Below are positions 35,085 to 43,215 of a stretch of 61,204 bases of DNA, piece by piece. The stretch comes from Sphingobacteriaceae bacterium UBA6709 (GTDB lineage Bacteria > Bacteroidota > Bacteroidia > Sphingobacteriales > Sphingobacteriaceae), in assembly GCA_002454425.1 (NCBI GenBank), contig DKIV01000019.1, positions 1 through 61,204 on the forward strand, written 5' to 3'. The notes below the pieces were generated by a model. That model worked only from the letters and a program-made list of their open reading frames with translations. It did not search any database and was not told the DNA's origin. Numbering within the stretch: the first letter of the stretch is position 1; each line of letters starts with the position of its first letter. Both the position numbers and the translations under genes were made by a program.

Positions 35085-35294
35085 TCTTGAGCAACTATTC
35101 ACTTGAGGAAAACTAAAAGGGCACACTGAATTATTCTTTATCAACATTTTATACAAAGTAAGACAAGGGTTATAGGACTGGTATTCAGCCAATCAATATT
35201 CCCTCCATTTAGAAAAAAAGGAACGGAGTGCTAAAACCCAAAGATTCCATTTAATAAGGTTATAAAAAACTCAAAAAACCGATAAATAAGAGGA

Positions 35295-35555
35295 TTATTT
35301 AACACCTCTTGACTTTAGTTCCTTATTTAGCATCCCTAAGTATACGAAAAAAGGTGTAAGTGAGGCTGGAAGTCCAAAAAGTGGAATAAATGCGGCTACT
35401 GATACATTTTTCAACTGCCGCACCAATAAAAGATATACAAAAACCCCCATTGCCAAAACATACATCACTCCAAAGCCAATTGCAATTCCTTTAAATTGAT
35501 TCTTCTTCTTTATTAATTCTTCCGTGCTTAAGGCGGCAAGTTTTTCCGGCTTCAT
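35295..35555 (-). CDS. Small two-helix membrane protein
   Basis: An 86-residue protein: an amphipathic N-terminus (MKPEKLAALSTEELIKKKNQ), two membrane helices (about residues 24-46 and 50-73) and a basic tail ending KELKSRGVK. It resembles short Bacteroidota proteins that databases label redox-active disulfide protein 2, yet it has no cysteine, so that label would be misleading. Function unknown. Confidence 0.65.
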   Translation of the reverse strand: MKPEKLAALSTEELIKKKNQFKGIAIGFGVMYVLAMGVFVYLLLVRQLKNVSVAAFIPLFGLPASLTPFFVYLGMLNKELKSRGVK

Positions 35556-35801
35556 CTTTTGTATTATTGCTAATTATATGTTAAAGGATCAATATTTCAA
35601 TAATTCCCCACTCTATTGATGTATCTGCGATGTCAACAAGCAAAAATCGACTAAGCTTACTATTTTTGCAATAGGTCAGAAAAACATGACTTCAAAAAAG
35701 TTGATCTGACAGGATTCTACACTGAGCTTAGCTCCAATTCTTTTGTATCTTTAAATATTGATAGCCTATTCCCTCTTTAAGGTATTCAAATTATAACAAC
35801 T

Positions 35802-36101
35802 ATGAAAAAAAAAGACGATGAAACTTGTCCGGCAAGCGGTCTATTGAAATCCTTATCCGGAAAATGGAAAGCCGATATTTTTCGATTATCGATAGAAACC
35901 CCCGTACGGTTTAGCAAATTACAACAGCAACTTCCCAACGCAAGCAGGCAATCCTTGTCGGTAGCTCTACGCGGACTGGAAGAAGAAGGGCTAATAAGTA
36001 GAGTTGTGATAAAAGAAAAACCATTGAATGTCGAATATCATCTAACAGAAAAAGGAAGATCCCTAACAACGGTGTTTGAGCAACTTGAACAACTCTGCTA
36101 A
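35802..36101 (+). CDS. HxlR-family transcriptional regulator
   Basis: A 99-residue winged-helix protein: CPASGLLKSLSGKWKADIFRLS, then RFSKLQQQLPNASRQSLSVALRGLEEEGLISR and the wing VEYHLTEKGRSL. The conserved cysteine at position 9 and the K-W pair are standard for HxlR proteins, which often sense thiol or quinone/aldehyde stress. Family length is about 100-120. It has no divergent partner nearby, the neighbours being a small membrane protein and GT2, so its target is unclear. Confidence 0.9.
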   Translation: MKKKDDETCPASGLLKSLSGKWKADIFRLSIETPVRFSKLQQQLPNASRQSLSVALRGLEEEGLISRVVIKEKPLNVEYHLTEKGRSLTTVFEQLEQLC

Positions 36102-36177
36102 TTTCGGCATATTATATCGCGCTTACTATCTAGGCAGAGACTCATATCAAGAACGCGTATCCTCAGGTAGCCGATGG

Positions 36178-36978
36178 TTAATTCAAATATTTATCTATGC
36201 CATTAGGGACATAAAAACCACCATTCAAAATGCACTCCTTCATTATTTTATAGTTGTCGTTTAGCCTCTCGCGACTTGCGGGCGTATGCCAAAGATGATA
36301 CGCTATCGCGCCAAACTTGACAAACATCTTCTCTATTCCACTATGAAGCAAACGATTAGCAAGATCAACATCCTCAAACCCCCAACCTTCAATGTCCTCA
36401 TTATAACCATTAACAGACAGAAAGTCCTGCTTGAAAAAGGCCATGTTACACCCTTTTATATAGAGCGAATAACGGCCTGAAACCTTGTAACGTCTCTTCA
36501 AAGCAAGCATCATGAAAGCTATGCGCAAAGAGTTAAGAGATAGTCCTGAAGCCCACAACAACCTAAATATGGAAAGCTCCCTCACATTTTTGAGCAATTT
36601 ATTCGTTGCTGATTGAGACAACATCACTCTTGATCCTGCCACGAAATATCCTCTCTTCATAATTCGTCGATGATCCTCAAGAAATCGTGGATGCATTAAA
36701 ATATCCCCGTCAATCTGCACGATATACTCCCCTTTCGCCTCAGCTATTGCCATATTCCTTATTTGCGAAAGGCGAAACCCTTGATCTGAATGCCATATAT
36801 GCCTGACATCGATCCCTGAGCTGTTGATAAACGTCTCAATGAGGCTTTTCGTGGTTTCCGTTGACCCATCATCCGCAATAATCACCTCACGTGGCATTAA
36901 AGTCTGATGGCGCAAACTGTCCAAGCATAGCTTTAAAGCTTCCGGCCAGTTATAAGTTGCAATTACTAATGTTATCAT
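36178..36978 (-). CDS. Family 2 glycosyltransferase
   Basis: A 266-residue cytosolic GT-A enzyme: LVIATYNWPEALKLCL, the DDGS nucleotide-binding aspartates, GEYIVQIDGDILMHP with the D-x-D metal site, and the C-terminal galactosyltransferase-type GCNMAFFKQDFLSVNGYNEDIEGWGFEDVDL (acid catalyst region E-D-x-D). Such enzymes extend surface polysaccharide or capsule. It is not in an obvious polysaccharide operon. The ATG at 36978 is the first possible start. Confidence 0.92.
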   Translation of the reverse strand: MITLVIATYNWPEALKLCLDSLRHQTLMPREVIIADDGSTETTKSLIETFINSSGIDVRHIWHSDQGFRLSQIRNMAIAEAKGEYIVQIDGDILMHPRFLEDHRRIMKRGYFVAGSRVMLSQSATNKLLKNVRELSIFRLLWASGLSLNSLRIAFMMLALKRRYKVSGRYSLYIKGCNMAFFKQDFLSVNGYNEDIEGWGFEDVDLANRLLHSGIEKMFVKFGAIAYHLWHTPASRERLNDNYKIMKECILNGGFYVPNGIDKYLN

Positions 36979-37240
36979 GATGGTTAGATTGAAGTTGTCG
37001 AAAGACCCGACAGGCTCAAAATTTATTTCAACCAGACCACAATATTAGCTATTTAAAAACAGAAACAGGTAAAAAAGCCACAAAAAACACCTACTAACCA
37101 AGATTCAGTATCAGGCGAATAAAATTCGTCTTACACACTCCTTTTTCAATATCTAACTCAGAAAATCCCTATATTGAACGATACGTATAAAAGACGCAAA
37201 AACAACCCTCTTTTTTCTACGCTTACCGATAGCGATTTCT

Positions 37241-37573
37241 ATGTTGGGACACGGTCTGGTTCGGATACCGAAATTAACATCTTTCACTGAATGGCTGATA
37301 CGTTCGATGGAAAAGTCGCTCCTTCCGGAAATAATCATTCAGCCCTTTGCTTATATCTTACCGTTCGCTGAATTTCTTATAGGATTTAGCCTGATCATAG
37401 GATTTAGAACTCGCGAAACGATCTACTCAGGCCTTACTCTTATGGCTATACTCATATTTGGCAGCGCCTCCATAGAAAACTGGAATGCCATCGAAGCACA
37501 ACTTATTCATGCCTCATACTTCATGATTCTCCTTTTCATATACAACAACTACCAGACGAAACAAATCAAATAA
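37241..37573 (+). CDS. DoxX-family protein, 5-prime end unclear
   Basis: The 110 residues from the ATG have DoxX helices (SLLPEIIIQPFAYILPFAEFLIGFSLIIGF and later hydrophobic stretches), but the ATG sits in the middle of what is normally the first helix. Upstream, the same frame continues for 22 codons and reads TIRIKDAKTTLFFLRLPIAIS before M-LGHGLVR, exactly how DoxX proteins start, yet no ATG, GTG or TTG lies before the TGA at 37175-37177. The gene therefore has a rare start (for instance ATA), a frameshift upstream or is a pseudogene. DoxX proteins are small membrane subunits linked to quinone/redox processes. The functional status is open. Confidence 0.6.
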   Translation: MLGHGLVRIPKLTSFTEWLIRSMEKSLLPEIIIQPFAYILPFAEFLIGFSLIIGFRTRETIYSGLTLMAILIFGSASIENWNAIEAQLIHASYFMILLFIYNNYQTKQIK

Positions 37574-37919
37574 CTAGATTCATAAACGTCCTAATTTACC
37601 TGATCCGACCTCCTTTATATGGGTACGGAGTGCTATCACGTCCGCACTCAACTTCAACTCCAGCACTGATTCTTTCCCTTAAAAACCACCCTCTTTTTCT
37701 TCACCGAAACTTCATAAACAGCCTTGATATTTGATTTCAACAAAGGCAAATAACTGATAAAATAAAATAGAAATACTCACCGGTGTAACTCATAACATCA
37801 GCATGTTAGCCGGGTAAAAAAACACGAAAATCAAAAAAACAGACATTTAAAAACAAGTACCAAAAGCTACCGAGACAAAGCATAAATAGTTCTACATTTT
37901 TAATTAAAACCTCAAAAAC
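37574..37919. other. 346-bp intergenic region
   Basis: Only a weak GAGTGC/GCACTC hairpin around 37647-37668 and TACATTTT (37893-37900, one mismatch to the -7 box) are seen before the lysine-rich gene. No gene is recognised. Confidence 0.4.
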
Positions 37920-38135
37920 ATGAAAAAAACATTGCTCATACTTGCCATGGCAGGTATTGCCGCCGGCACCTTCGCTGCACCTGTAAAAAAGGCTATTAAA
38001 AAAGAAAAAGCCACAACAGTAGTTTCTCAAAAAGAGCAACCTGCTAAAAAAGCGGAAACAAAAAAAGTTACGCCCGTAAAAAAAGTGGAAGTAAAAACAA
38101 CGAAAACAACCCGCACAAAGACAACAAAAAAATAG
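37920..38135 (+). CDS. Small secreted lysine-rich protein
   Basis: A 71-residue protein with a signal peptide (MKKTLLILAMAGIAAGTFA) followed by a mature part of about 52 residues that is one-third lysine with alternating threonine and valine (KKAIKKEKATTVV, KKVEVKTTKTTRTKTTKK). Such short, basic, low-complexity exported proteins are common in Sphingobacteriales and have no assigned role. The opposite-strand Cys/Phe-rich frame is a shadow of this bias. A real short gene is likely because of the clean signal peptide. Confidence 0.6.
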   Translation: MKKTLLILAMAGIAAGTFAAPVKKAIKKEKATTVVSQKEQPAKKAETKKVTPVKKVEVKTTKTTRTKTTKK

Positions 38136-38200
38136 GCCCACCTTAGATCGACATACATAAAGAAGTTTTCAGGCATGCCGATTCATATTAAGTAAAATAT

Positions 38201-38319
38201 GGAACATCCGATAACGTCATCTGCTGAGATCCCAAATTTCCAAACCCGGACTTTTTAATAAAAGATGAGAATTAGTAAAGTCGGATTAGAGATACCAGCT
38301 GATAGTTATCGGATGTTCC
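38201..38319. repeat. Long inverted-repeat element (119 bp)
   Basis: A perfect 15-bp inverted repeat (GGAACATCCGATAAC at 38201-38215 and its complement at 38305-38319) encloses 89 bp. Pairing continues inward at lower identity (ATC-x-GCTG-x-x-ATC) and an inner CCGGACTTT/AAAGTCGG pair (38246-38254, 38277-38284) allows one long rod. No coding frame and no flanking target duplication is visible. It could be a structured RNA or a miniature inverted-repeat element. Confidence 0.65.
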
Positions 38320-38396
38320 TGCTAACAAAGCATTAAGAAAATACATGATATGGGGCTTGGTCAGGCCTGTTGAAATCATGAACCCGGCGCATGTCA

Positions 38397-38423
38397 CCTG
38401 CTTTAACATATGTAAAGGCAGGC
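38397..38423. terminator. Weak hairpin upstream of the Gre-like gene
   Basis: CCTGC-TTTA pairs with TAAAGGCAGG with a one-base bulge. It is not followed by a long T run, so it may be a weak terminator for the upstream gene. Confidence 0.35.
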
Positions 38424-38475
38424 AATATTCAGCGACTGCCATTTATTCTCGTATTTTTGTTCTTTTTAGCACAAA

Positions 38476-38928
38476 ATGATACAAACCAAAGAGGCGTTAT
38501 ATGCCCTGGCGATGGAACAACTGGAAACGAAGCTCTGCATGGCAGAAGCGGAAATCAGCTCCGCAAGAAAAGCCTCCGAGAATGAGACCAAAAGTAGCGC
38601 GGGCGATAAATATGAAACCTCGCGTGAGATGCTACAGCAGGAAATCAGAATGAGTCAGGCACAACTCTTCGAAACTCAAAAGCTAAAACATGCCCTGCTT
38701 CAAATCAATCCGACTAAACCATGCGCTTCAGCGGGAACCGGGGCCCTATTGCATACAAGCCTCGGGAATTTTTATATTAGCATCAGTTTAGGACAAGTAT
38801 TTCTCGATTCAATACCCTATCAGTTGATTTCCTCAAATTCTCCGATTGCCAGAGCTTTAGAAGGAGTAGCCGCTGGTCAATCTATCAATTTCAATCAGCG
38901 AAAAATAGATATACAATCAGTGTACTAA
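38476..38928 (+). CDS. GreA/GreB-like factor
   Basis: A 150-residue protein: an N-terminal antiparallel coiled coil (about residues 5-75) and a C-terminal domain ending SSNSPIARALEGVAAGQSINFNQRKIDIQSVY, which follows the Gre pattern S-P-(I/L)-x-x-A-L-x-G-x-x-x-G-(D/Q). At the turn of the coiled coil it has GDKYET with D44-x2-E47, matching the acidic tip D41-x2-E44 of E. coli GreA that stimulates RNA polymerase cleavage of backtracked RNA. Databases often mislabel such Bacteroidota proteins as 3-oxoacyl-ACP synthase. A TATTTTTG box lies 16 bp before the ATG but lacks its TTG partner. The family call is an inference from motifs. Confidence 0.65.
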   Translation: MIQTKEALYALAMEQLETKLCMAEAEISSARKASENETKSSAGDKYETSREMLQQEIRMSQAQLFETQKLKHALLQINPTKPCASAGTGALLHTSLGNFYISISLGQVFLDSIPYQLISSNSPIARALEGVAAGQSINFNQRKIDIQSVY

Positions 38929-39803
38929 CATATGGATGCCATACGGACATTAACATCGTCCGGCGTTCCCGTAAAAGGACCGGCGGCATCAATCTTCACC
39001 GAGGCCATAGCCGAGGCGAAGTTGCCCGCGCGTTCACAATCAGCTCCTTTAATACGCTGAAATAAATATCCCGCCATATAAGTATCACCACATCCGGTCA
39101 CATCGGTTAAGAGCAAAGGCTTATACGCTGGAATTTCATAAAACCGGGTACCGTCATATATGACAGAACCCTTACTTCCCAGCGTTATTATAACTTCCCT
39201 TACACCCATCTCATATAACTTATACGCACCTTGTTCTACATCCGAGCACCCTGTTAACACTTCCATTTCATCCTCATTTACTTTGAGATAATGCACATGC
39301 TCAAGAAACGACGCCCGATCCTCCCAGGTCACGGAAACCACAGCGCCATCCTTTACAACGCGCAAATAGCCTTGCGCGTCCAATGATACCTTTCCTCGTG
39401 CCGCTAAGGTTCGAACAATATTCAGAGAAATATCCTCCGCTAACAGAGGTCCTAAATGAAACACCTGGGCTTCAATGCCATCAAATTGAACTATATCAAA
39501 CGGATCCGCAACCTGCGACACACGCTGCGTACGTTGATCAGGATTTTCTCCATATATATTTTCAAAGTAAAGCGTCTTCTCTGAGGGATAACAAGCTACA
39601 TCAATCCCCGAACTACTCATATCATCAACGATATGAAGCTCTGTCGCGGCGAGGCTTGTCACCAACTTATAAGAAATATCAAAATTTTCTATTGCCCTTG
39701 AAAAATAGAATGACGTACCTCCCGGCATAAATGTCACGGATTCGGGAGTTACCACCTTATCCAGGGTGATATGTCCAACACAACATAGATCAATCTTTTT
39801 CAT
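38925..39803 (-). CDS. PfkB-family carbohydrate kinase
   Basis: A 292-residue ribokinase-fold kinase: CCVGHITLDKVV at the N-terminus, the GG substrate motif in MPGGTSFYFS, and the active-site DVTGCGDTYMAGYL (D-x-T/V-G-x-G-D with the catalytic aspartate). The anion-hole pattern is intact. It probably phosphorylates a sugar or polyol such as ribose or inositol; the specific substrate is not evident. The start at 39803 (MKKIDLCC) removes 17 unlike residues. The stop overlaps the end of the Gre-like gene on the other strand by four bases. Confidence 0.9.
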   Translation of the reverse strand: MKKIDLCCVGHITLDKVVTPESVTFMPGGTSFYFSRAIENFDISYKLVTSLAATELHIVDDMSSSGIDVACYPSEKTLYFENIYGENPDQRTQRVSQVADPFDIVQFDGIEAQVFHLGPLLAEDISLNIVRTLAARGKVSLDAQGYLRVVKDGAVVSVTWEDRASFLEHVHYLKVNEDEMEVLTGCSDVEQGAYKLYEMGVREVIITLGSKGSVIYDGTRFYEIPAYKPLLLTDVTGCGDTYMAGYLFQRIKGADCERAGNFASAMASVKIDAAGPFTGTPDDVNVRMASIC

Positions 39804-39934
39804 CGAAGTAGAAAAAACGACAGTGTCAGCAACTCCAAGCAGCAGGTTGCTCACGCATAGGTTGTCAGTTAAGCAATGAATTATAAATAAAAAATGCAGG
39901 TTCCGATAGTTAAACTATCATAACCTGCATTCAG

Positions 39935-40020
39935 TACTCGGGGCGGGAATCGAACCCGCACTCGCTGTAAGGCGAACAGGATTTTAAGTCCTGCGTGTCT
40001 ACCAGTTCCACCACCCGAGC
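39935..40020 (-). tRNA. tRNA-Leu (TAA)
   Basis: An 86-nt minus-strand tRNA with a class II long variable arm: acceptor GCTCGGG/CCCGAGT, anticodon stem CAGGA/TCCTG with loop CTTAAAA (anticodon TAA), T arm GCGGG-TTCGATT-CCCGC, discriminator A. CCA not encoded. It follows tRNA-Gly by 52 bp and probably shares its transcript. Confidence 0.93.
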
Positions 40021-40046
40021 CGCTTTAAAGAAAGCCTCTAAAACTA

Positions 40047-40070
40047 AATCCCTTCTTTTGAGAAGGGATT
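40047..40070 (-). terminator. Hairpin between tRNA-Gly and tRNA-Leu
   Basis: Perfect 10-bp stem AATCCCTTCT/AGAAGGGATT with a 4-base loop. It may be an attenuator or a processing site between two tRNAs that share one promoter. Confidence 0.55.
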
Positions 40071-40072
40071 GG

Positions 40073-40145
40073 AGCGAAAGACGAGATTCGAACTCGCGAC
40101 CCCAACCTTGGCAAGGTTGTGCTCTACCAACTGAGCTACTTTCGC
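40073..40145 (-). tRNA. tRNA-Gly (GCC)
   Basis: A 73-nt minus-strand tRNA: acceptor GCGAAAG/CTTTCGC, anticodon stem CAACC/GGTTG with loop TTGCCAA (anticodon GCC), T arm GCGAG-TTCGAAT-CTCGT, discriminator T (U73) as usual for glycine tRNAs of bacteria. CCA not encoded. Confidence 0.94.
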
Positions 40146-40170
40146 ACGGTGTATTCCGTTTTTGGTGTTG

Positions 40171-40200
40171 CAAATATAGGCAGAATTTAACTTTTGTCAA
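40171..40200 (-). promoter_or_regulatory. Bacteroidota promoter of tRNA-Gly/Leu
   Basis: On the minus strand, TTG (40200-40198), 19 bases, TATATTTG (40178-40171). It lies 25 bp before tRNA-Gly and no second promoter is seen before tRNA-Leu. Confidence 0.85.
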
Positions 40201-40355
40201 TAGCGCAAATACCTTTTTTCCTAAAAAAAATCACCCCCATAATCAAACCAACTCATTTAATTGACGTTACGCTTCATTAAAATTTTATTTTTTTCTTAAA
40301 ACAAAATACCCTCTTAAACCATTCTTGCATTTTGGGACTATTTGCTCTCTCATCT

Positions 40356-41108
40356 ATGAACGTACTCAATTCAAACGAACTCGCAGGAGACCTTTCTCCA
40401 CTGGCTTCAATATATTCGGACGACATCATCCGCTTTTTACACAACTCCATTAACTTCGGAGATAAATTGTCTATTGCCGATTTCTCCAGCTATTCAGGCA
40501 TACTTTCTTCACTCTTTCTCTTTGGCGGTTATCAGGTAGCGAGTGTCGAAGCAACTCCCAACCTGAGATGCCTATATGAAAGTAAGCTCAAAGACCATCC
40601 CAATTTCAGCATCGCGGGAAACAGCATCAGGAACAATGACATCGCCAGCAAGAGCAGCGATCTTATCACGGTGGCAGAGTCTTTCGGAAAATTCGAGCCG
40701 ACTGCGGCCATTCAAGAGTTTAGACGCATCATGAAGCCTTCGGCTCATGTGCTCTTATTGTGGACATCCATCACAGGCACAGATCCTGCGGATCTTGATT
40801 GTGTACAATTGGTAAAAAAGTATATCCAGTCTGGAGAACAACACGTGCAGCCTACTCATGACCAGCTAAAGGAGATATTTGCACCAGCACCGGTCATCTG
40901 TCATGAGTTTGAACAAACAACGCGACTAAGCCAGCAACAGCTACAGGCACTTCTGCTGGCATTGGCAGCGCCGGCACTGAGCTCCCTGAGTGTCTACCCA
41001 CAAGTTGTCAGAGACATCGACAAGGTCTTCCGCAGACATCAACAGGAACATACAGTGCAACTAAGATACAAGCATCGATTATGCCTGATGCCCAACCTCA
41101 GCGCGTAA
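40356..41108 (+). CDS. Class I SAM-methyltransferase-like protein
   Basis: A 250-residue protein with a methyltransferase-like core: a first strand IADFSSYSGILSSLFLFGG in place of the standard D-x-G-x-G-x-G, then SVEATPNL, a DLITVAESFGKF strand 4 region and a helix-strand FRRIMKPSAHVLLLWTS. The glycine-rich loop is degenerate, so SAM binding is uncertain, as for many methyltransferase-domain proteins. The ATG at 40356 is preferred to the TTG at 40332. It precedes the LOG gene by 131 bp on the same strand. Confidence 0.65.
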   Translation: MNVLNSNELAGDLSPLASIYSDDIIRFLHNSINFGDKLSIADFSSYSGILSSLFLFGGYQVASVEATPNLRCLYESKLKDHPNFSIAGNSIRNNDIASKSSDLITVAESFGKFEPTAAIQEFRRIMKPSAHVLLLWTSITGTDPADLDCVQLVKKYIQSGEQHVQPTHDQLKEIFAPAPVICHEFEQTTRLSQQQLQALLLALAAPALSSLSVYPQVVRDIDKVFRRHQQEHTVQLRYKHRLCLMPNLSA

Positions 41109-41239
41109 GTTTTTTATAACATAACTTTTTATTTATAATATTTTACTGATATTGCCCACGCCCTCAAACAGGGCATATTTTACAAACAGCCTGGCCGGTC
41201 AGAAGGATGTTAATGGCCATGGCATAACAACAATGGCAT

Positions 41240-41944
41240 ATGACGAATGACGAAAGAATTATAAGCGCCTTTGAAAACAAAGGCTGGCAGGAAATTAAGG
41301 TTACCGACTCCTGGTCTATCTTTAAGATCATGGCTGAATTTGTCGACGGATTTGAGAAGCTTGCCAAAATTGGCCCATGCGTCTCTATATTCGGCTCCGC
41401 TCGAACACATACCGACAACCGTTACTATAAGCTTGCCGAGAACATCGCCCGTTTGCTCACAGAACATGGATATGGCGTAATCTCAGGTGGAGGCCCCGGC
41501 ATCATGGAGGCGGCAAATAAAGGCGCCTACGAAGCCGGAGGAAAATCTGTAGGACTTAATATTGAGTTGCCTTTCGAACAGTTTCACAATAAATATATTG
41601 ACCGCGACAAACTCATTGAGTTTAACTATTTCTTCGTCCGAAAAGTTATGTTCATGAAATACTCGCAGGGCTTTATCGTGCTCCCCGGAGGCTTCGGAAC
41701 AATGGACGAACTATTTGAAGCGATCACACTCATCCAGACAGGAAAGATCGCGCGCTTCCCGATTGTATTGGTAGGCTCCGAATATTGGAAAGGACTGCTC
41801 GACTGGGTAGAGCAACACATGCTGGAAGCTAAAAACATCAATGCTGAAGATCTTAATCTTTACCGCCTTGTAGACACAGCCGAAGAGGCCGTGGAACACA
41901 TCTTCAGATTCTACAACAAATACGTATTGAAGCCAAACTTCTAA
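41240..41944 (+). CDS. LOG-family (TIGR00730) nucleotide phosphoribohydrolase
   Basis: A 234-residue Rossmann protein with GVISGGGPGIMEAANKGA (GGGPG at residues 83-87) and VLPGGFGTMDELFEAI (PGGFGTMDE at 149-157), the diagnostic LOG motifs. LOG enzymes release the base from nucleoside 5-monophosphates; plants use this for cytokinin activation and bacterial members mostly act on AMP or similar. The N-terminus is extended by about 40 residues before the FGSART strand. A strong terminator follows the stop. Confidence 0.93.
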   Translation: MTNDERIISAFENKGWQEIKVTDSWSIFKIMAEFVDGFEKLAKIGPCVSIFGSARTHTDNRYYKLAENIARLLTEHGYGVISGGGPGIMEAANKGAYEAGGKSVGLNIELPFEQFHNKYIDRDKLIEFNYFFVRKVMFMKYSQGFIVLPGGFGTMDELFEAITLIQTGKIARFPIVLVGSEYWKGLLDWVEQHMLEAKNINAEDLNLYRLVDTAEEAVEHIFRFYNKYVLKPNF

Positions 41945-41949
41945 ACACA

Positions 41950-41988
41950 AAAAAGGGTGCTATTTCTACTCGAAATAGCACCTTTTTT
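41950..41988 (+). terminator. Terminator of the LOG gene
   Basis: Perfect 11-bp stem GGTGCTATTTC/GAAATAGCACC with a 5-base loop, flanked by AAAAG and CTTTTTT. Symmetric enough to act for the convergent hydrolase gene too. Confidence 0.88.
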
Positions 41989-42027
41989 ATAAAGCGGCAC
42001 GATAGCCGCATTCAACAAATCCAGTAA

Positions 42028-43089
42028 TTATTTCAACTGCTTTATCCAATCTGTGATTATAGACAACGCTTCCTGAGATACAGGAGCCTTAATATCTTTG
42101 TATTCTTTCAAATCACACGCCACACAGGGCAAAAACAAATGATTCAATCCTGGTAACAACACCGTTTTCACTTGCTTGTTGCCACCAGCGGCTGTATAAG
42201 CTTTCCAATTATCCAGATTCTGCCTACCAGCTACCATAAGATCCTTATCACCGTTTAAGGCAAGCACCGGAACCCGAACCTTTGCCAAAGTCCCTGCGGC
42301 ATCATATCTCACGAAAAAACGATACCAGGGACCCGTCGCTGTCATAACATAACTATATATCGGAAAGCGAAAATGATCCCACTGCTGCCCCGACGCTTTG
42401 AATAAAGAATCATCTTTAACCTTCCATGTGGCATAGGTCTGCTCAAGCTTATCCTTAAGTGAGTCTGACTGCGCATACTTATGTACCAAATTAAACATCA
42501 GGTGGTTAATCTCAAAAGACCGCTTTTTGTCAAACTCCGTTTGAGGACCATTAGCTACCAGATCGTCATTCTGACGAATGAGCGCGTCCAGGCCGTTCAT
42601 TGCCAGACCGGCCATACTCACCAGGAACTTCACATCACCTGAGCGAGTAGCAGCGATAGCTATTGCAGCGCCTCCCTCACTATGCCCGAGGAGTCCTATC
42701 TTAACGCCCTTCAACTCTTTCTTTGTCTGCAGATACTTCACGCAAGCCAAAGCGTCAACAGCAAAATCCTCAGTTGTTGAAAGCATGTAGTTTCCGTTTG
42801 ATTTACCGGTTCCGCGATCGTCGGTACGGAGCACCGCGATATTACGACTAACCAGATAATCCGCAATCTGTGCGAAAATCTTATGCCCGGCCATCGTTCC
42901 ATCCCGATCCTGCGGACCTGTTCCCGACACGATCACTACACAAGCTTCAGGCTTTGCCGGAATGCTTAATGTTCCCGACAAGGCCAGCGTGTCATGTTTC
43001 ACCAACACCTCTTCCGTTTTGAATTTAACCTGCGCGGAAACAAACAGGGGACCTAACAGCAAGCATACGCCCGCTAACATATTTCTCAT
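42028..43089 (-). CDS. Secreted alpha/beta hydrolase
   Basis: A 353-residue alpha/beta-hydrolase-fold protein with a signal peptide (MRNMLAGVCLLLGPLFVSAQ). It has the nucleophile elbow GLLGHSEGGAAIAI, the oxyanion-region phrase VIVSGTGPQDRDG, LRTDDRGTGKSNG and a C-terminal acid/histidine pair in ALNGDKDLMV and LPGLNHLFLP. Close relatives are annotated as acyl or alkyl hydrolases without known substrate. The ATG at 43089 (or 43080) is preferred over a 47-residue N-terminal extension that has no signal peptide. It lies 90 bp after the SusD terminator, on the same strand, so it is transcribed separately. Confidence 0.85.
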   Translation of the reverse strand: MRNMLAGVCLLLGPLFVSAQVKFKTEEVLVKHDTLALSGTLSIPAKPEACVVIVSGTGPQDRDGTMAGHKIFAQIADYLVSRNIAVLRTDDRGTGKSNGNYMLSTTEDFAVDALACVKYLQTKKELKGVKIGLLGHSEGGAAIAIAATRSGDVKFLVSMAGLAMNGLDALIRQNDDLVANGPQTEFDKKRSFEINHLMFNLVHKYAQSDSLKDKLEQTYATWKVKDDSLFKASGQQWDHFRFPIYSYVMTATGPWYRFFVRYDAAGTLAKVRVPVLALNGDKDLMVAGRQNLDNWKAYTAAGGNKQVKTVLLPGLNHLFLPCVACDLKEYKDIKAPVSQEALSIITDWIKQLK

Positions 43090-43179
43090 CTTATTTAGTA
43101 GTTTTTGTCTATTCAGCCATGCAATCCCCATGCTAATTATCATCAGGACTCCCTGTGCTATCAAAACATCATTATACAA

Positions 43180-43215
43180 AACATTAAGGTCCCGGAAGTC
43201 CGGGACCTTAATGTT
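43180..43215 (-). terminator. Terminator overlapping the SusD stop codon
   Basis: A perfect 16-bp stem (AACATTAAGGTCCCGG and its complement) with the 4-base loop AAGT on the plus strand, followed on the minus strand by TTTTG. The TAA stop of SusD (43214-43216) lies in the stem, so ribosomes reaching the stop would contact the hairpin. Confidence 0.85.

Noticed and set aside
37806..38141. Minus-strand Cys/Phe-rich frame
   Set aside because: Mirror image of the lysine-rich secreted protein gene; composition is a complement artefact.
38201..38319. Insertion sequence remnant
   Set aside because: No transposase frame and no flanking target duplication; kept only as an inverted-repeat element.
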